Under the pieces are notes generated by a model, which searched no databases, was not told where the DNA came from, and worked only from the letters and a program-made list of their open reading frames with translations. Made by a program: the position numbers and the translations under genes. This document shows positions 23,920 through 37,554 of a DNA stretch of 64,000 nt, in pieces. Each line of letters begins with the position of its first letter. Position 1 is the first letter of the stretch. This DNA is from Megascapheus bottae (taxonomy: Eukaryota > Chordata > Mammalia > Rodentia > Geomyidae): assembly GCA_024803745.1 (NCBI GenBank), contig JANJXV010000013.1:4216001-4280000 (forward strand). Direction: 5' to 3'.

Positions 23920-24134
23920 CTGAGAAGTAGGTTTAGGGCCTGTGGTAGAGTGTTTGCTTTGTATACATGAAGACCTGGGTTCACCTGGATACCACATATA
24001 TAGAAAAAAAAACACACAGAAGTGGTGCTGTGGCTCAAGTGGTAGAGCTCTAGCCTGGAGAAAATCCAAGTGCTCAGTCTCTACGTCCAAGCCCAGAACT
24101 GGACAAAAAAAAAAAGAGAGAGACAGAGAAGTAC
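23920..24134 (+). mobile_element. IDL-Geo type SINE
   Basis: ID-like head ('cctgtggtagagtgtttgct', 'gaagacctgggttcacctgg'), right monomer 'gtggctcaagtggtagagct' and a poly-A tail near 24,103-24,114. Flanks 'actgagaagtagg' and 'acagagaagtaca' are a plausible decayed TSD. Confidence 0.8.
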
Positions 24135-26640
24135 ACATCTTTTAAACTCTCTAATTTCTAAAGCTTTTCTTAGCTAGTTTCCTGCTTCCCTTTCAAGAAA
24201 ATACTCTTCTCATGCCTGCTGATATAAAGGTATACCATTTATTCTACATGTAGATTATTCCTTTTGCCTATTACCCTTTCTTAGTAATGTTATTTCCTCG
24301 CTTTTAAAATTACATTTCTTTATTTTTACTTTATACCACTTTAGCAAAAACCATTTGACTGTATAAAAAAATTAATGTGAGCACTATGAGTGTTCTGTTC
24401 TAGAAGGTGTTTGAAGGGGGTAGTATATATTCATATTCTTTCATCCAATATAACAATATATTGCTGAAAGGCAAGGACTTTGTTTTGCAATCTTCTATAA
24501 ACTTTTGAGTCTCAGGGGATGGAGAACCATTTTCCTGCCAGGGACTATTCAGGTATTATATCATTCATTGGCTTTACAAAATCATCAACACAGACAGCAA
24601 TCAACAAGAAGCATGTGAGAAATGTGTCTGTCCTGTCATGGACCAAATAAGTTTGAGGGTCTTAAAAGGGCCACAGGCCCTACTCCTCTTCCGTGTTTCA
24701 ATGTCTGGCATAAATCTAAGGATTAAGTAACTATTCATTGTCTCACACCTTCTATAGAGAGTTTTAATGTTATATACTAGGGTACGTGAGAAATAACTAG
24801 CTAAAGGCAACCACCATTAAGGTTCTATGGAATTCTAGAAATAAAAATAGACTCTCAGTGAGTAAAGGGTCCATCATTTGTATTTATATAATAAAAGTTC
24901 CTGGATGGTTAAGCTAAATCAAGGTATATGCAATCTTTCCTCTGGTGGTCAGGCTATGTGATACACTAACCTCAATAGAAAAATCCAAATATAAGCAGGT
25001 ACCTACCTGTAGAACTGGCTAAAAGACCTGTATGTCACGAATCAAAATCAAGCCTGAGAGACAAAAGGGAACCTAATAGAACCTAATTTAGGCTTGCTTT
25101 CAAGCAATGATGTCATGGAAACCAGAGTTTGGAGCTTGAGCAAGAGGTTAGTGATGGATGAGCCTGAGTGTCTCTGGGAATTATCAAGATTTGTAGTAGA
25201 TAATATTAATACTTTGCAAAGCATACTGCTCCTATAGAAACCAAGATTTTTGGTCAGTGCAATTTTGTAGGGCCATTTAAATATGCTTTCATTGGAAAGC
25301 TAGTCAAGAACTTCCAAAAGAGCTGTCCCTGGAGTTTGCTCCACATTTCATAAACCTGGTGTTTTATTGATGTGGAATTCTTGCTTTCTCCAAGACACAT
25401 CTGTGTCTTTCCGGTTGCATACTGAGTTAACTTTGGGGACTGGAGATAATAGTGATTGAAAGATCACAGCTTATTAGCTTAATGTTTGCTTAGCCTTTGC
25501 TGGAGCCAAGCACAAACAACCCAGAGGCAAATTTGGAAACCCAGAGTTCCAAGAAAGAGGTTTTGATCAGGGGAGTAAAATAAATACTGTTCATATGGGG
25601 ATGCTACAGTCGGTGAATGCTGTTACATGACCAAACAGCTTATCTGTCATGTAAATAACCATCTGGGGCAGAGGAGTCATGAGTAGACAGCCAGGGTAAA
25701 GAATATGGAAGTAGCCTAATACATACATTTGCCGAAGAGAAGTGCTAATACAAACAACTATTAGTGTAAGCTCAATACATATTACACTTTGAACACAAAT
25801 TGAAGCAAATCTCATTTCTTAATGTACATTTATAACTCCAGCATACTTTGAACACATATTGAAACAAATCTTATTCTTTCTCCATATACCTGTATAACCC
25901 CAGCACGAAGATTACTATTATGACGTAACAACCTATCTAGTAGGTAGCCAGCTTGATGTCAAATGATGCTGTCTGCTGCTTTAAACTTTCCTATGCACAA
26001 CTGTATTTTCCTGGGTTTGCAATTCCTCTTAGGAAATTACTGCACACAACTTCAGCGACTGTACCTTCTCTTGCCACTAATATCTGGCTTTCCAGAAATG
26101 CTCATAGCAGTCATACAACAACACTAGTAAAGATGTTGCACTTGTCTTAACTTGGTAGCCTTTTGAAATGTTTTGTAGCTAAAAAGGTACATATGTTTTC
26201 ACTGAGGTACATACAGAACATCTCCTTTCTGCCAGGTCTGCAGTATATACAAGGGATCAATATGAGGAAATTGATTTGTAAACAATGCAGTATAATGAAA
26301 GAAAACAACTGTGTGCGGGTTCAGAAGAGGGAGGTAACCCATTTTGCTTGAGATGTTAAGGAACATTTCCAAAAAGAGGTAGCATTTGAGTCAGTCCTTG
26401 AAGATTGTGGGCTCTGCCTTCTGCAATTCAGAGGAAAGATTTGAGAGATGGCCCTATTCACATAACTAAAGGATGAATCTTAAAAGTGCTTTCATGTTTT
26501 AGAAGATACTGCTTTGTTTTTAAATATCACATAGAATGTAGTCTAAATTATAGATAGATGTTAATAGATAGAATCAGGTAAGCAAATGAATGTGACTTAG
26601 AGCCCTGAACTTATAATTAGTGATCAAGTAATGATATAGA
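24135..26640. other. Unique intronic sequence with a short tandem duplication
   Basis: Mostly single-copy. An imperfect duplication of about 60 bases lies at 25,785-25,907 (unit 'ctttgaacaca...ttgaa.caaatct...taac.ccagca'). No exon recognised. Confidence 0.5.
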
Positions 26641-27423
26641 AAAAATGCTTTAGTGCATGGCATTTCCTCAAAAAACTAAACATAGAGCTCCCCTATGACG
26701 CAGGAATTCCACTCCTTGGCATTTACTCATAGGTCCAGAAACAAGGACATACTAAAGCTACTAGTACAACAATGTTCATTGCAGAACTATTTACCATAGC
26801 AAAGATATGGAATCAACCCAGATGCCCCTCAGTAGATGATTGGATCAACAAGATGTGGTACTTATACACAATGGAATTCTATGCTGCCATCAGAAAGAAC
26901 GACATTGCCCCATTTGTAAGGAAATGAAAACACTTGGAAAAAAACATATTAAGTGAAGTAAGGCAGACCCAAAGGAACATAGGCTCTATAGTTTCCCTCA
27001 TTTGTAATAATTATTACACATCTAGGACTCTCCTAGGAGAGGATCACAACAATGCAAAACCTAGGTACATAAGGTCATATAGGATGAGACTAAATGAAAG
27101 GATCTCTAGGATATGGAAAGAGGAGCTTTATCTTGCATGATTGTTGTTCTTAATGTACTGTGTTATTTCTCTTCTCTTGTTGCCCTTTGGTTAATCTCAT
27201 ATTGTTACTATACCTGACTTTGTTACCTGATATAGTATATATACATTTATTTGTTTATTGGAAATAGGAAAGGGAAGGGGGGAAAACCAGATGATTTGGA
27301 GGGGACAAAAACATAAGAAGGGATATCAATGTGTGAGAAGTAATGCACCTACTATCTGGTGAATGTAACTGTAACCCCGCCATACATTACCCCAGCAATA
27401 AAAAATAAAGAAAAATATGCTTT
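26639..27423 (+). mobile_element. 5'-truncated L1 with ORF2 C-terminus
   Basis: Sense L1 starting near 26,653 ('ctcaaaaaactaaacataga'), containing ORF2 C-terminal sequence ('cagatgcccctcagtagatg'), the 3' UTR and tail 'cagcaataaaaaataaag'. The flanks gaaaaaatgcttt and gaaaaatatgcttt look like an old TSD. The usual ORF2 stop is mutated (TAG to TAT relative to the copy at 18,402), giving an artefactual extension to 27,140. Confidence 0.85.
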
Positions 27424-27678
27424 GCAGATTAGCATATTATTGAGATAATAAAGATAATGACTAGAATCAAATTAGGGAGTAAGAAAGCGTTTGGTATGCT
27501 TAATAAGCTGGGAAAATACCTAATCTTTCTGTCTTCAGGTTCTTCATTTATACAAGGAAAATCCCAATTGCCTCTCTTCCCTCAAGATGTTGTAAGGGTA
27601 AAATGGTTATGTTACACAATATGCTTAGGACAGTGGTTGGTATGGAATAGATTTTCAGCAAAAGTCAATGTATTTGAA

Positions 27679-27873
27679 AAAGGACAATGTCTTGAAAGTG
27701 GATAGGGAAGAGGGGAAAATAAGATGAGGAGTGGGGGTGGTAGGGAGGGAAATGGGGACCAAGACATGAGAAAGGGTACCAATGTTTGTGAAGTAATGTA
27801 CCTTCTATCTTACGAATACAATGTAACCCTTCTATTAATTACAATAATATATATATATATAAAGACAATGTCT
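27679..27873 (+). mobile_element. Short young L1 3' end with TSD
   Basis: About 168 bases of L1 3' UTR ('gatagggaagaggggaaaat', 'gacatgagaaagggtaccaa') with a tail expanded to (AT)n. The TSD AAAGGACAATGTCT / AAAGACAATGTCT flanks it. Confidence 0.85.
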
Positions 27874-29970
27874 AAACTCTACTATAAAGATCTATGAGTA
27901 AAGCTCATATTTCTTGATCCACTAGTTGGAAGGTGCAACTGAGTTTAGAGTTTAGACTTGTTCTTTCTGAAAAATATTCTCCTCCCCCGGGGAGGAGGTA
28001 TGCAGGAAAACATACAAAGTATTTTGGAATTTTAGTATTTTCGAATTATCCACCCAGTATGATGGTGTATGTTTTCTGTGCCTGTTAATAAGTCAAATAA
28101 TCTCTGTAGCCTTTATTTTTCTAAGCTATTAGTTGAACAAATTGTGGTAATAGTGTCATTTTCAGACAGGCTTTTTGATTTTCTGAGTCATATTCCCTTT
28201 TTAGAAATTATATAAACAATATTTCTGAGTATAAAAGTCCAGGGTTAACTATTTTCATTTTAGAAATAAAGAGGTATAAGCAAAAAAAGCCAAACAATGT
28301 TTCTGGGAGTTGACAAGATGGATAATATTGTGACTAATTCTTAGCATGTGAAGTTTAGACCCATTTGAGTTTGTGAGAAACACTGTTAGGCACTGGTGTC
28401 TAGTAGATTTAGACTCAAATTTGATCTGCTTCAAACATGAACTCCTTTATTGTATAATGACAGAACTGAATAAAATTTACTTATACTTAATAGGTTTGTG
28501 TTTCCTTTGATTAAAAGTTTAGCTGTTTGGCCATTGACTACATCTAACATGGTTCTAAAGTGAAAAATGGCAAAGTAATATGAATATGGCAATACAATAT
28601 AAATATGCTAGAATCACAAGTTAGACTCCAGGCTGGATGGAGTGAGTGGTACAAGAATTCCTTATGCTAACCAAAATAGGACAAAATTTGCAACTTACAT
28701 TTCATTTTCAATTTTTCAGTTGATGATGGTTACCTCATATCAAAGGAAGTAAAATTGGGTATCAAGAGATACTACAGGTGGTCCCTGATTTACAAGTATT
28801 TCACAGGATTGTTTTGTTAACTTTATGATAATGAAAATCACTGCACACTCACTAGTAACCATCGTTTGAATTTGGAATTTCAAATCTTAGTACTTAATAG
28901 TAAATAACTTCATTTTACCCAGTAATGACCTACAGGGTAAATATAGTCATGCAGCTATTCAGGGAAGCTTTAAGTGTCAGAGGTAAGTGGGAAAGTTCTC
29001 AGTGAAAGGAAAGAAAATGTAAGGTTCTCAAGATCTACCCTATATTTTGAAGAGATTTTTCTTTCATATGTTGAAGTATATATGTATATTAACAGGTATA
29101 ATTCCTTTGAACAACTGACTTAAAGTTCCCTGACGTTCAGGAAACAGGAACTTGACGTGTTGAGGCATAGACAAGGGTCTGAAGTCAACTGGAAGGTCCT
29201 AAATGAATGAAGAGGAAGGACCAGGGAAGGTAGTCACAACATTCTATGTATATGAGAAAATACAGAAGTTTGAAGGGATGTGTGGAGTTGGTAGGGGTGT
29301 AGGAGAAAGATGAAATGGATGGCACTGATCACAATAAATTACACTCATAGTCTGAGGAATTGAAACCCCTTTATAACAACTGCATAAAGATATTAAAAAG
29401 TAACATTTTTATTACAAAACAATAAAAAGGCTTAGCTTAGGCTAGATAAAGGTAGTGGTTAGGATAGATCCTTCCTGAATGTGAGCTTCTTTCTTTTGTT
29501 TCTTTTTGCTCGTTTGGAAATGTCTCCCTCATGAAAAGCTTGCTATTTGAACTTTCTATGTAAACATTCCCCTGTGTTGATTTTTCTGGAACACTGCTCT
29601 GCTTCTTGCTTGACTGGAGAATATTACCAGAATCAAAGAGACCTCAAGTGAAGTGTCTGAGTTTGTAGAGTCAGTTAACATGTATAAGAGGGAGAATCGT
29701 GTTGATAAATGGAGACAGGTAGGCTTTGAAGGTGTCTTGAGTTCTTCATCCCCAACCTAGTGCAATCAGTCAGAGCCACTTTCTTGCCTGGTAGCATGAA
29801 GTAACTCTATTACTAGCCATCATTTTCCTTCTGTTGTCTCCCAGAACTTAGAATTTGATGTCATGTTGTCGCAAGTGCACTTCCACTAAAGCAAAATAAT
29901 GCTTGAGTTACCAACTGGCAAACTACCTATGAATTAATGAATATAACATGCTCATATATGTAATGTCCTC
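27874..29970. other. Mostly unique intronic sequence
   Basis: Contains a short GC-rich near-palindrome at 27,981-27,998 ('cctcccccggggaggagg') and a possible old DNA-transposon remnant near 28,770-28,960 ('aggtggtccctgatttacaa'). No exon recognised. Confidence 0.45.
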
Positions 29971-30223
29971 ATCAATATTTTTGTGTGTGTGCTGGTCCTG
30001 GGGCTTGAACTCAAGGAACTCAGGGAACACAGTTTCCTGAAATCAATGCTATCTATCTATCACTTGAACCACAACTTCACTTCTGGCCTTTGGGTGGTTA
30101 ATTGGAGATAAATGTCTTACTGTTTTCCCTGCCTGGGCTGGCTTTGAACCTCGATTGTCAAGGCTCAGTATTCTGACTGGGAGTGGTGTCAGCCACCAGT
30201 GCCCAGCATTGATCAATATTTTT
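29971..30223 (-). mobile_element. B1/tRNA composite SINE with CA tail and perfect TSD
   Basis: On + it starts with tgtgtgtgtg (a CA tail on the sense strand), then the antisense right monomer ('ctggggcttgaactcaagg') and antisense B1 ('gcctgggctggctttgaacc'). The TSD atcaatattttt is perfect at 29,971-29,982 and 30,212-30,223. Confidence 0.88.
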
Positions 30224-30734
30224 AAGTCAAATGCTCAAAAATGACAAATATCAAATTAAAAAGGTTCTCACTTTCCAGAAACAAATAAAACTGAATTAGT
30301 CACTGTCTTACTTGGAGAGTGGCAGAGATTTGTATGTGTTTAATTCTTCTTAGCCTTATAAATAATAATTTCTTGTTCTGTTTGGTGAGGTTTTGAATCT
30401 GGTTTATGAAATTACATGGAGGCAATTACAATAGTTTTCTGAGTGCTTTGCTTCTTGAACAACTTTGAGAACCATTTTCCTGCTTCAGAAAGCCTAAAAT
30501 CTGCTTGGGGCTATCAAGTCAATTTACTTTCATTTATCAAGAGGCTGTGTGTTTTGATTAAGAGCACAGCTCTGAAGCCAAACTATCAATTCTCTAGCTC
30601 TAACATTTACTGGTCATGTAACCAGTTAAGTGTAACCAGTATAGTTATTTCAACTATATGATCCAAACATTTCTCATCTGTAAATCAGGACAGTAGAACA
30701 CACTGTTTCAAGTTGCTGTGAGAGTTTAAAGTAT
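30224..30734. other. Unique intronic sequence
   Basis: No feature recognised. Confidence 0.5.
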
Positions 30735-33523
30735 CTTTTTTAATTTTTAAAAATTATATATTGATGTACAGAGGGGTTACAGTTACATTCATTATGCAGT
30801 GGGTACATTACTTCTTGAATTTTGATAACCCTTTCCATATTTTTCTCCCACTTTTTCTCATAATCATCTTGTTTTTATCCTTCTCTTCATTATTTCAAAT
30901 AAACAAATTAATGTATATACAATATACCAGGTACCAAAGTCAGGTTCAGTAACAACATGAGATAAACCATAAGGGGAAGAAAAAGAAAAAAGAAATACCT
31001 CCACGTCATATAAGAATAACAATAATCACAAAGAGTACTTCTTGTTTCCATATCCTGGAGTTCCTTTTGCTTAGCCTCATCCTATATGCACCTAGCTTTT
31101 GAGCTATTGTGATCCTCTGGTGGGAGAATCCTAGACATATACCAGTTACAACAAATGAGGGAAACCATGAAGCCTATGGCTCTTTGGGATGGCTTACTTC
31201 ACTTTATATGATTTTGTCCCCAAGTCTTTACATTTCCTTACAAATGAGGCAATGCCATTCTTTCTGATGGCAACATAGAATTCCACTATGTTAAGTGCCA
31301 CATCTTGATTTGTTCAGCAACTGAGGGACATCTGGGTTGGTTCCATATCTTAGCTATGTTAGGAAAAATGTTGTGCTAGTAGCTTTAGTATGTCCTTGTT
31401 CATGGACATTTGGATAAATGCCCAGGAGTAGGATTTCTGGATCATAGGGGAGCTCTATGTTTAGTATTTTGAGAAATCGCCATACTGCTTTCCAGAGTGG
31501 ATGAATGAGTTTACACTCCCACCAACAGTGTAGTAGTGTTCCCTTCTGGCCACATTCCCACCAGCTTCTGTTGTTTATTAGAGTTATTGATCATAGTTAT
31601 TCTAACTGAAGTGTGGTAGAATATCAAAGTTGTTTTGATTTGCATTTCTTTTATGGCCAGAGATGTCGAGCATTTCTTCATATGTCTTTTGTTCATTCTT
31701 ATTTCCTCTTCAGAGAAGTCTCTCTTTAAGATTTTAACCTTTTAATGGGATGATTGTTTCTTCCAGGGCTTTTTTAAAAATAAAACTTTTTATTAACATG
31801 CAGTTTTTATGTCATATTTCAAATGTCATGTTCTTCAAAGAAATATTCACGAAAATTCTATATGCAAGCACTGGCACATCATTTTAAGAACATAATTTAA
31901 ATTAATCCGAGTTTTTGTATATCATAGATACATATCAATCTATATATTAATATATCTATAGAATACGTATCCTGTCATAGATCAATATGTTTATATAGAT
32001 ATATCTCCAAATTCATGTCAATGACCTGGAGTACCTGAGTATTGTGTCATTACTCTTGTATAGTTTAGATCTAATTCCCACATAACAAGGAGACCATGTG
32101 CCTTTTGTTCTTTGGTCTTGGCTTATCTCACTCAACATTTGCTCTAGTTCCATTCACTTCCCAGCAAATGCTTTATTTTATCCTGTCTGGTGGCTATGTA
32201 GAACTTCACTGTGTATATGTACTACATTTTTTTGTATCCATTCACTTGTAATGGGGCCTCTGGGTTGTTTCCATTGCTTGGCTATTGTGAATAGTGCAGG
32301 GATGAACATGGCTGAGCAGGTGTCCTTATCATATCCTGGGTTATGATGCTCATGGTAGATGCCTAGGAGTGGTGTGGCAGGGTCATAAAGAAGGTCTATT
32401 TTCAGTTCTTTAAGAAACCTCCAAACTTGCCTTCCAGAGTGGTTGTACTAGTTTACATTCCCACAGCAGTGCAGTAGAGTTCCTCTTTCTCCACATCCCC
32501 GCCAGCATTTGTTGTTGTCTGAGTTCAGAACACTGGTCATTCTGTTTGGGGTAAGGTAGTGTCCCAGGTTTGTTTTTATTTGCATTTCCTTTATGACCAT
32601 GGATGATGAGCATTTTCTCACGTTTCTTTTCCATTTTTACCAGTCTTCCTCTGATTAGTTTCTCTTTCATTCCTTTGCCCTTTTAGCACTTGGTGTGTTG
32701 GGTTTAGAGTAGATCAGATTCTTAAGTTCCCTGTAGATAATTGGATATTAAGCCTTTGATGTGTTATTCCCACTTAGTTGGCTGTCTTTGTATTTTAGTG
32801 GCTATGTCTTGAGCTGTGCAAAAACTTTTTTTACTTTTAGGTAGTCACATTTGTCGAATCTCTCTCCAATCTGTTGTCACCCTGGGACTGTTCAGGAAGT
32901 TTCTGCCTGTACCTATCAGTTCCAATGTCTCTCTTAGTCTGTCACGTTAGTAGTTTGAGAGTTTCAGGTCCGATATTGAGGTCTTTGATCCATTTTGAGT
33001 TAATGTTCATGCACAGTAACAGACTGGGATCGAGTTTTAGTTTTTCTGCCTGTGGTCACCCAGTTTTCCCAGCATCAATCATTGGCGAGGTTTTGTTTAT
33101 TCCACTGTGTACGTTTGGCTCCTTTGTTGAATATAATATGACTATGAGCATGTGGTTTTATTTCTGGATCTTCTGTGTCCATTGTTCTTCTGGTCTATTC
33201 ATGCACCAATACTACACTGTTTTTGTTTTTATGGCTCTATAGTAGAGTTTGAAGTCTGGTATTGTAATACCACTTGCATTACTCTTTTTGCTTAGAATTG
33301 CTTTGACTCTTCTAGGTCTTTTGTTGTTCCATATGAATTTTGAGGATTTGTTTTTGATAGATTCAATTTTTTGAGCTGTGAGTATATTTTGGGTATGAGG
33401 CCCTTGTGTGGTGTATGACTAGTGAAGATCTTGTCCTACTCTGTGGACTTTCTATTTCACTTGTTAGCTATGTCCTTGCCATAAGAAGCTCTGCAGTTTA
33501 ATGCAGTCCCACTAGCCCAATTG
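30735..33523 (-). mobile_element. L1 split by a second L1 of another subfamily
   Basis: The outer L1 runs from its 3' UTR (about 30,735) through ORF2 C-terminus to about 31,772 and resumes at about 33,352 ('attcaattttttgagctgtg') to 33,523. The same order is uninterrupted at 19,040-19,210 in the L1 at 17,985. The gap holds an L1 of a different 3' UTR type. ORF2 is heavily broken (for example the 61-codon frame at 31,511-31,696). Confidence 0.75.
31773..33351 (-). mobile_element. Nested L1 of a distinct subfamily
   Basis: The 3' UTR begins 'aaaaataaaactttttatta'. ORF2 C-terminal sequence follows on the minus strand (on +, 'cttatctcactcaacatttg', 'ccccgccagcatttgttgtt', 'gatattgaggtctttgatcc'). 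This resembles the older L1 at 10,143-11,575 rather than the outer element. Both edges are inferred from where the outer ORF2 stops and resumes. Confidence 0.7.
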
Positions 33524-33973
33524 TCTTTTAAAATGTATTTATGGTTGTGTGTGTTTTGGACAGAGAACACACCCAGAGCTATTACTGAGCATATGCATGT
33601 GTGCCAGGCACTGAGCAAGATACTATAATGGGAGGTAATTTGCTCTTTCAAAAAGCCTACTAGTGTAAGGGTAGATAAACTATTGGCTACAGGTTCAATC
33701 TACCATGACATTTGTTTTGTACATTTGTGACCCAACCCAGTTATGCATACTTAAATTGTCTAAAATATATTGCCATACTTTGATAGCAGAATTTGGATAG
33801 TTATGAGAGAGATGTATAGCTCTCAAAACTGGAAAATATTTGCTAACTTGATCATTATTTTTTAAATGCCACTATTTGTTAAGCATAATAACAAGCATAG
33901 ATGAACTAATATATTTTATCAAGTGTGGCAGATAGGCTTAAATATTATCATAGTGACTCATATATAATAAGCA
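33524..33973. other. Unique intronic sequence
   Basis: No feature recognised. Confidence 0.5.
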
Positions 33974-34186
33974 CTTGTGTGCCTGTTTTTTTTTGTTGTT
34001 TTTTTTTGCCAGTCCTGGGGACTGAACTCAGGTCCTGAGCACCGTCCTCGGCCTTTCCTCAAAGTTAGTGCTCTACCACTTGAGCCACAGCACCAGTTCT
34101 GACTTTTCTATGTGGTACGGAGGAATACTGGATCTTTGTGCATGCTAGGCAAACACTCTACCACTACGCCCCCTTGTGTGCCGGTT
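33974..34186 (-). mobile_element. IDL-Geo type SINE with TSD
   Basis: Antisense: T-run, 'gccagtcctggggactgaac', 'tctaccacttgagccacagc', then the ID-like head ('ggcaaacactctaccactac'). The TSD cttgtgtgcctgtt / cttgtgtgccggtt has one mismatch. Confidence 0.88.
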
Positions 34187-37100
34187 CTTGACAATATTCT
34201 AAATGCTGGGTATCTTCTAGTAAAAAAACAAATCAAGGAATTACTAGGAATTCAATTGGAAAAGTGTCAATGGGCACACCAGTGCTTGAGGTAGTAAAAC
34301 TTGGCCAATCTCAATGTCTGTCCATGCATTCTGCTTGATAGTGGTGATCCCACACAATTCAGAAACTAAATGCTTGATTTTTTTTCAATAAACAAAGAAA
34401 TTGTCATACTTTCTCATTTGTCCTGTTCTTGGTTCTGCTTTTGCTTCAATATCCAGTGAATTTTCAATATCAAGGATATTTCTCCTCTAAGATGTCTCTT
34501 ATTTTACTCTCTAGACTTCCCACTCTGGGAATTCACAATGCTGTTTCATTATGAGGAGCTTCTGTACTTTGGAAAGAGTCAATAGAGGGTCCAGGTGAGA
34601 GGTAAATGTGTTCTTACAGGAGATTAGGGTAAGTAGATATTATAGAGAAGGGTTTCCTGGGGCTGTAAGGATACATAGTAAGCAAGACTGACACAGAGCA
34701 TAAACAAATGAAAAGGGACATGTGACCATAGTTTATGCAGGGTGCATGTGTCATGAGTGGCTGAAGAGTACTCACTGAGTGCTCCCAGAAGTGAGAGAGA
34801 ACTTGTTAGAGCTGAATGAGAATCGGGAGTACTGCAATTGGGTGAAGCAGAGTGTTGAAGGGCATCGGTGAGCTACGGAGATAGAAATGACTTTGGAGGA
34901 CTTTAATAAAGGGATGACATTAGTTCAATGTTTTGTGTGAGATTCTAATGCTTGAAATATGGAGAAAAAGCATAAAAGAATCACGATTTAAGGAAAAGTG
35001 ATTACTCTGTGTTACTTACTATCCCACTTATTATCCAAAATTGTGTTGCATAATAGGGATCATTGCATTTTTAATAAAATAAGAATCTGAGGTAGTAAGT
35101 AAATTGCCCACAGTCATAAACCTAAAGAGGAGATAACCTGAGGCTCAAATTAGGTTTCTCAAAATGAATATTTTTTCTGGTCAATCTTCAGTGCCTCCCT
35201 TCCTCAATCTTGCAGAGTTGGTCAGTGTTGAAAGGAACTGGCTAGGTAAGCAAAAAAGACAAATGTCTTAAAGTGTTAGCTACTTATAGGAAACAAAATA
35301 AGCAAATCGATTGCTCATCTAGAGAGCTTCCAACAGGATTTCATCATTGGGTATTTAGCAGAGGTGGTGGGAAATAATCAAAGATGGAGTAAGCAAGTAA
35401 GCTTGAGTATTATCCAACATAATACAAGAATCTACAAAAAACTCCCAATCCTCACCTTAAATAATGACATGAACATATCTTGTGTGTTTAGAGATGACTG
35501 CAGAGGCATTGAAGATGTGGCAAGAAATGTTACAAATTCCAGGAATTTCAATCTGATATTATTGTTTTGTTTTAAAATGTGGTCAAGGAGAGATGAAGCT
35601 ATGGGAAAGGTTTCATAAAACCCACTTTACCAGGTGGAATGAATGAGATTAATCATCTAGAATGGGAAACACATTAGGCATCTAGAAAATAAATTTGGAA
35701 AGGGTAAGAAGGTTGAGCTCATGGAAGACCTTAGAGAATACTGACTTTAAATTTAGAATAGTTATAAAGGCATTGGGAAAATTACCTTGAGGTGTAGATT
35801 GGTTTCAAGTTGTAAGAACAAATTACACAGCCCTCAGCATACCCCTCTAGCCATGTGGTCTGGACTGTGAACATATAAACATAAGATTACTTGCTGAAAA
35901 AGGACTTTAAAATTAACTCTAAAAAATCTGTCCTTTATTTCCAATATTTGTTTTATCTTTAAGCAAATTTAAGGAAAGAGTAGCCACACATCTCCAACTT
36001 TGTGTCCTTTCCTTTTTATATTACTCTGTGGCCCTTTACTCATGAGGAAATTTAGAATTAAATGGAATTCTGATTTTAAACTTTAAGACCCAGAAAAAGG
36101 CTATGCTAATCAGGCCATTAATGATGATAGAATATTTTACCACTTAGACTTTTTCTGGATACTTAATGGCTGTTAAAAAAGGGGGACAAGTAAGCATTAT
36201 TCAACTGTTATCCTGTAAAAAATAAGAAAGAAACAAAAACAGAAAGAAAGAGGAAAGAAAAGCAATTAATTGTTACATTGTTTATTCCAAAAAGATATTT
36301 ATAAGCTTTTTAGGTTTACTATTTGGGGCTGTGGGCAAAGAACACTAAAGAAAAAACTGATAAGGGTGTCTTTAAGTTTACCCTGCACTCACTGGTTTCT
36401 CAAGAAGTGAAGCTCAGGCAAACATTTTCAAGAGCCTGAGCAGTAACATTTCACTCATAAGATTTTACATGTAGAAAGGATAAAAGGAAATTTCTGTGTA
36501 TATTTATTTAGTGCCCATATACATTTCTGAAAGATTTAACATAATTATGCATTCTTTAAAATGCCTGTTTAGGTAGTTTTGTATGTGCAAACAAAGTATC
36601 ACAGACTATTATAAATATCACATACTTTTGAAAGCCATATTTACACATGTGAGGTTCAAGGTATTGAAACGTAAATACTGGTCAGTACGTAATAGGAGAG
36701 AAGAACAAAATAAATCATTTTATTTCTATTTTATGCTCTGGTCTCAATAGTTTCGATTTTGACTACAAACACTTACCAAGTGTTGTCTATTCCATTCACT
36801 CTTCACAGAAACCCTGTATTATTATTATGAACATAATCATGCTTTTTGAATTGTGAAGTTTAAATTTTTAGCACAATATGTCATGAGTTTGAGGTCATGT
36901 GAATCTAATTTCTCATCTTTACAATGGAGAAAATTCTTATTATATTGTGTTGTTGTAAGGATTAAAGATAGTACTTGAAACCCTGTTAGCACTGTTTCTG
37001 TATATTGTGAGCATTTCTAAATGGTATGGAAAATCACCTTGTAAGTGGAAGCATAGTTCTTAACATATCATTCATTTCCTGTTAGTTGATGCACAGCTAA

Positions 37101-37447
37101 GTACAGCTGTGCTTCTGGCAAAGATAAGATGATCAAAACATTCATACATACATCCTTTCCTGTTTAAATGGAAATTGTGAGTTATCTGTCATCTGTTAGT
37201 GCCTATCTTAAGTGTCCCCTAGAATGGGGAAAGTAAAAATAGATTTAAAACTGATAGATTTAATCATACCACATTGTAGGTAATGCCCCATAGGTAACTA
37301 ATCTCTTAAATTTTCAATAATATGCAATTGGTTTTTTCTTTCTCATACCTTCCTGAGAATTCCTGTGTATAACTCTGGCTTTATGGGACACTTTATGCAT
37401 ATATCTTCATATATATTCACAGATGGACATAGGGATTTGTGGGAGAA

Positions 37448-37450
<3 letters not shown>
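34187..37450. other. Mostly unique intronic sequence
   Basis: A MIR-like stretch lies at 35,010-35,155. A purine-rich run lies at 36,221-36,262. Neither exon nor RNA gene is supported. The 84-codon frame at 35,364-35,618 has no domain. Confidence 0.5.
35010..35155 (+). mobile_element. MIR relic (probable)
   Basis: 'aataagaatctgaggtagta', 'agtaaattgcccacagtcat' and 'ctgaggctcaaattaggttt' follow the order of the MIR core and 3' part (gaaactgaggc...taacttgcccaaggtcacac). Divergence is high. Confidence 0.5.

Positions 37451-37481
<31 letters not shown>
37451..37481. repeat. (TA)n microsatellite
   Basis: An uninterrupted TA dinucleotide run of about 15 units. Confidence 0.95.
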
Positions 37482-37484
<3 letters not shown>

Positions 37485-37554
37485 CACAAGTATATTGAAT
37501 ACAAGTACTTGTGAATACAGGCAAGGGAGCAAGAAAAAACAAAGAGTTCCACAA

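Noticed and set aside
27981..27998. GC-rich palindrome as a terminator or insulator
   Set aside because: Short, offset by a base from perfect symmetry, and without supporting context.
32874..33242. 122-codon + strand ORF
   Set aside because: It is antisense to the L1 ORF2 of the nested element at 31,773-33,351.
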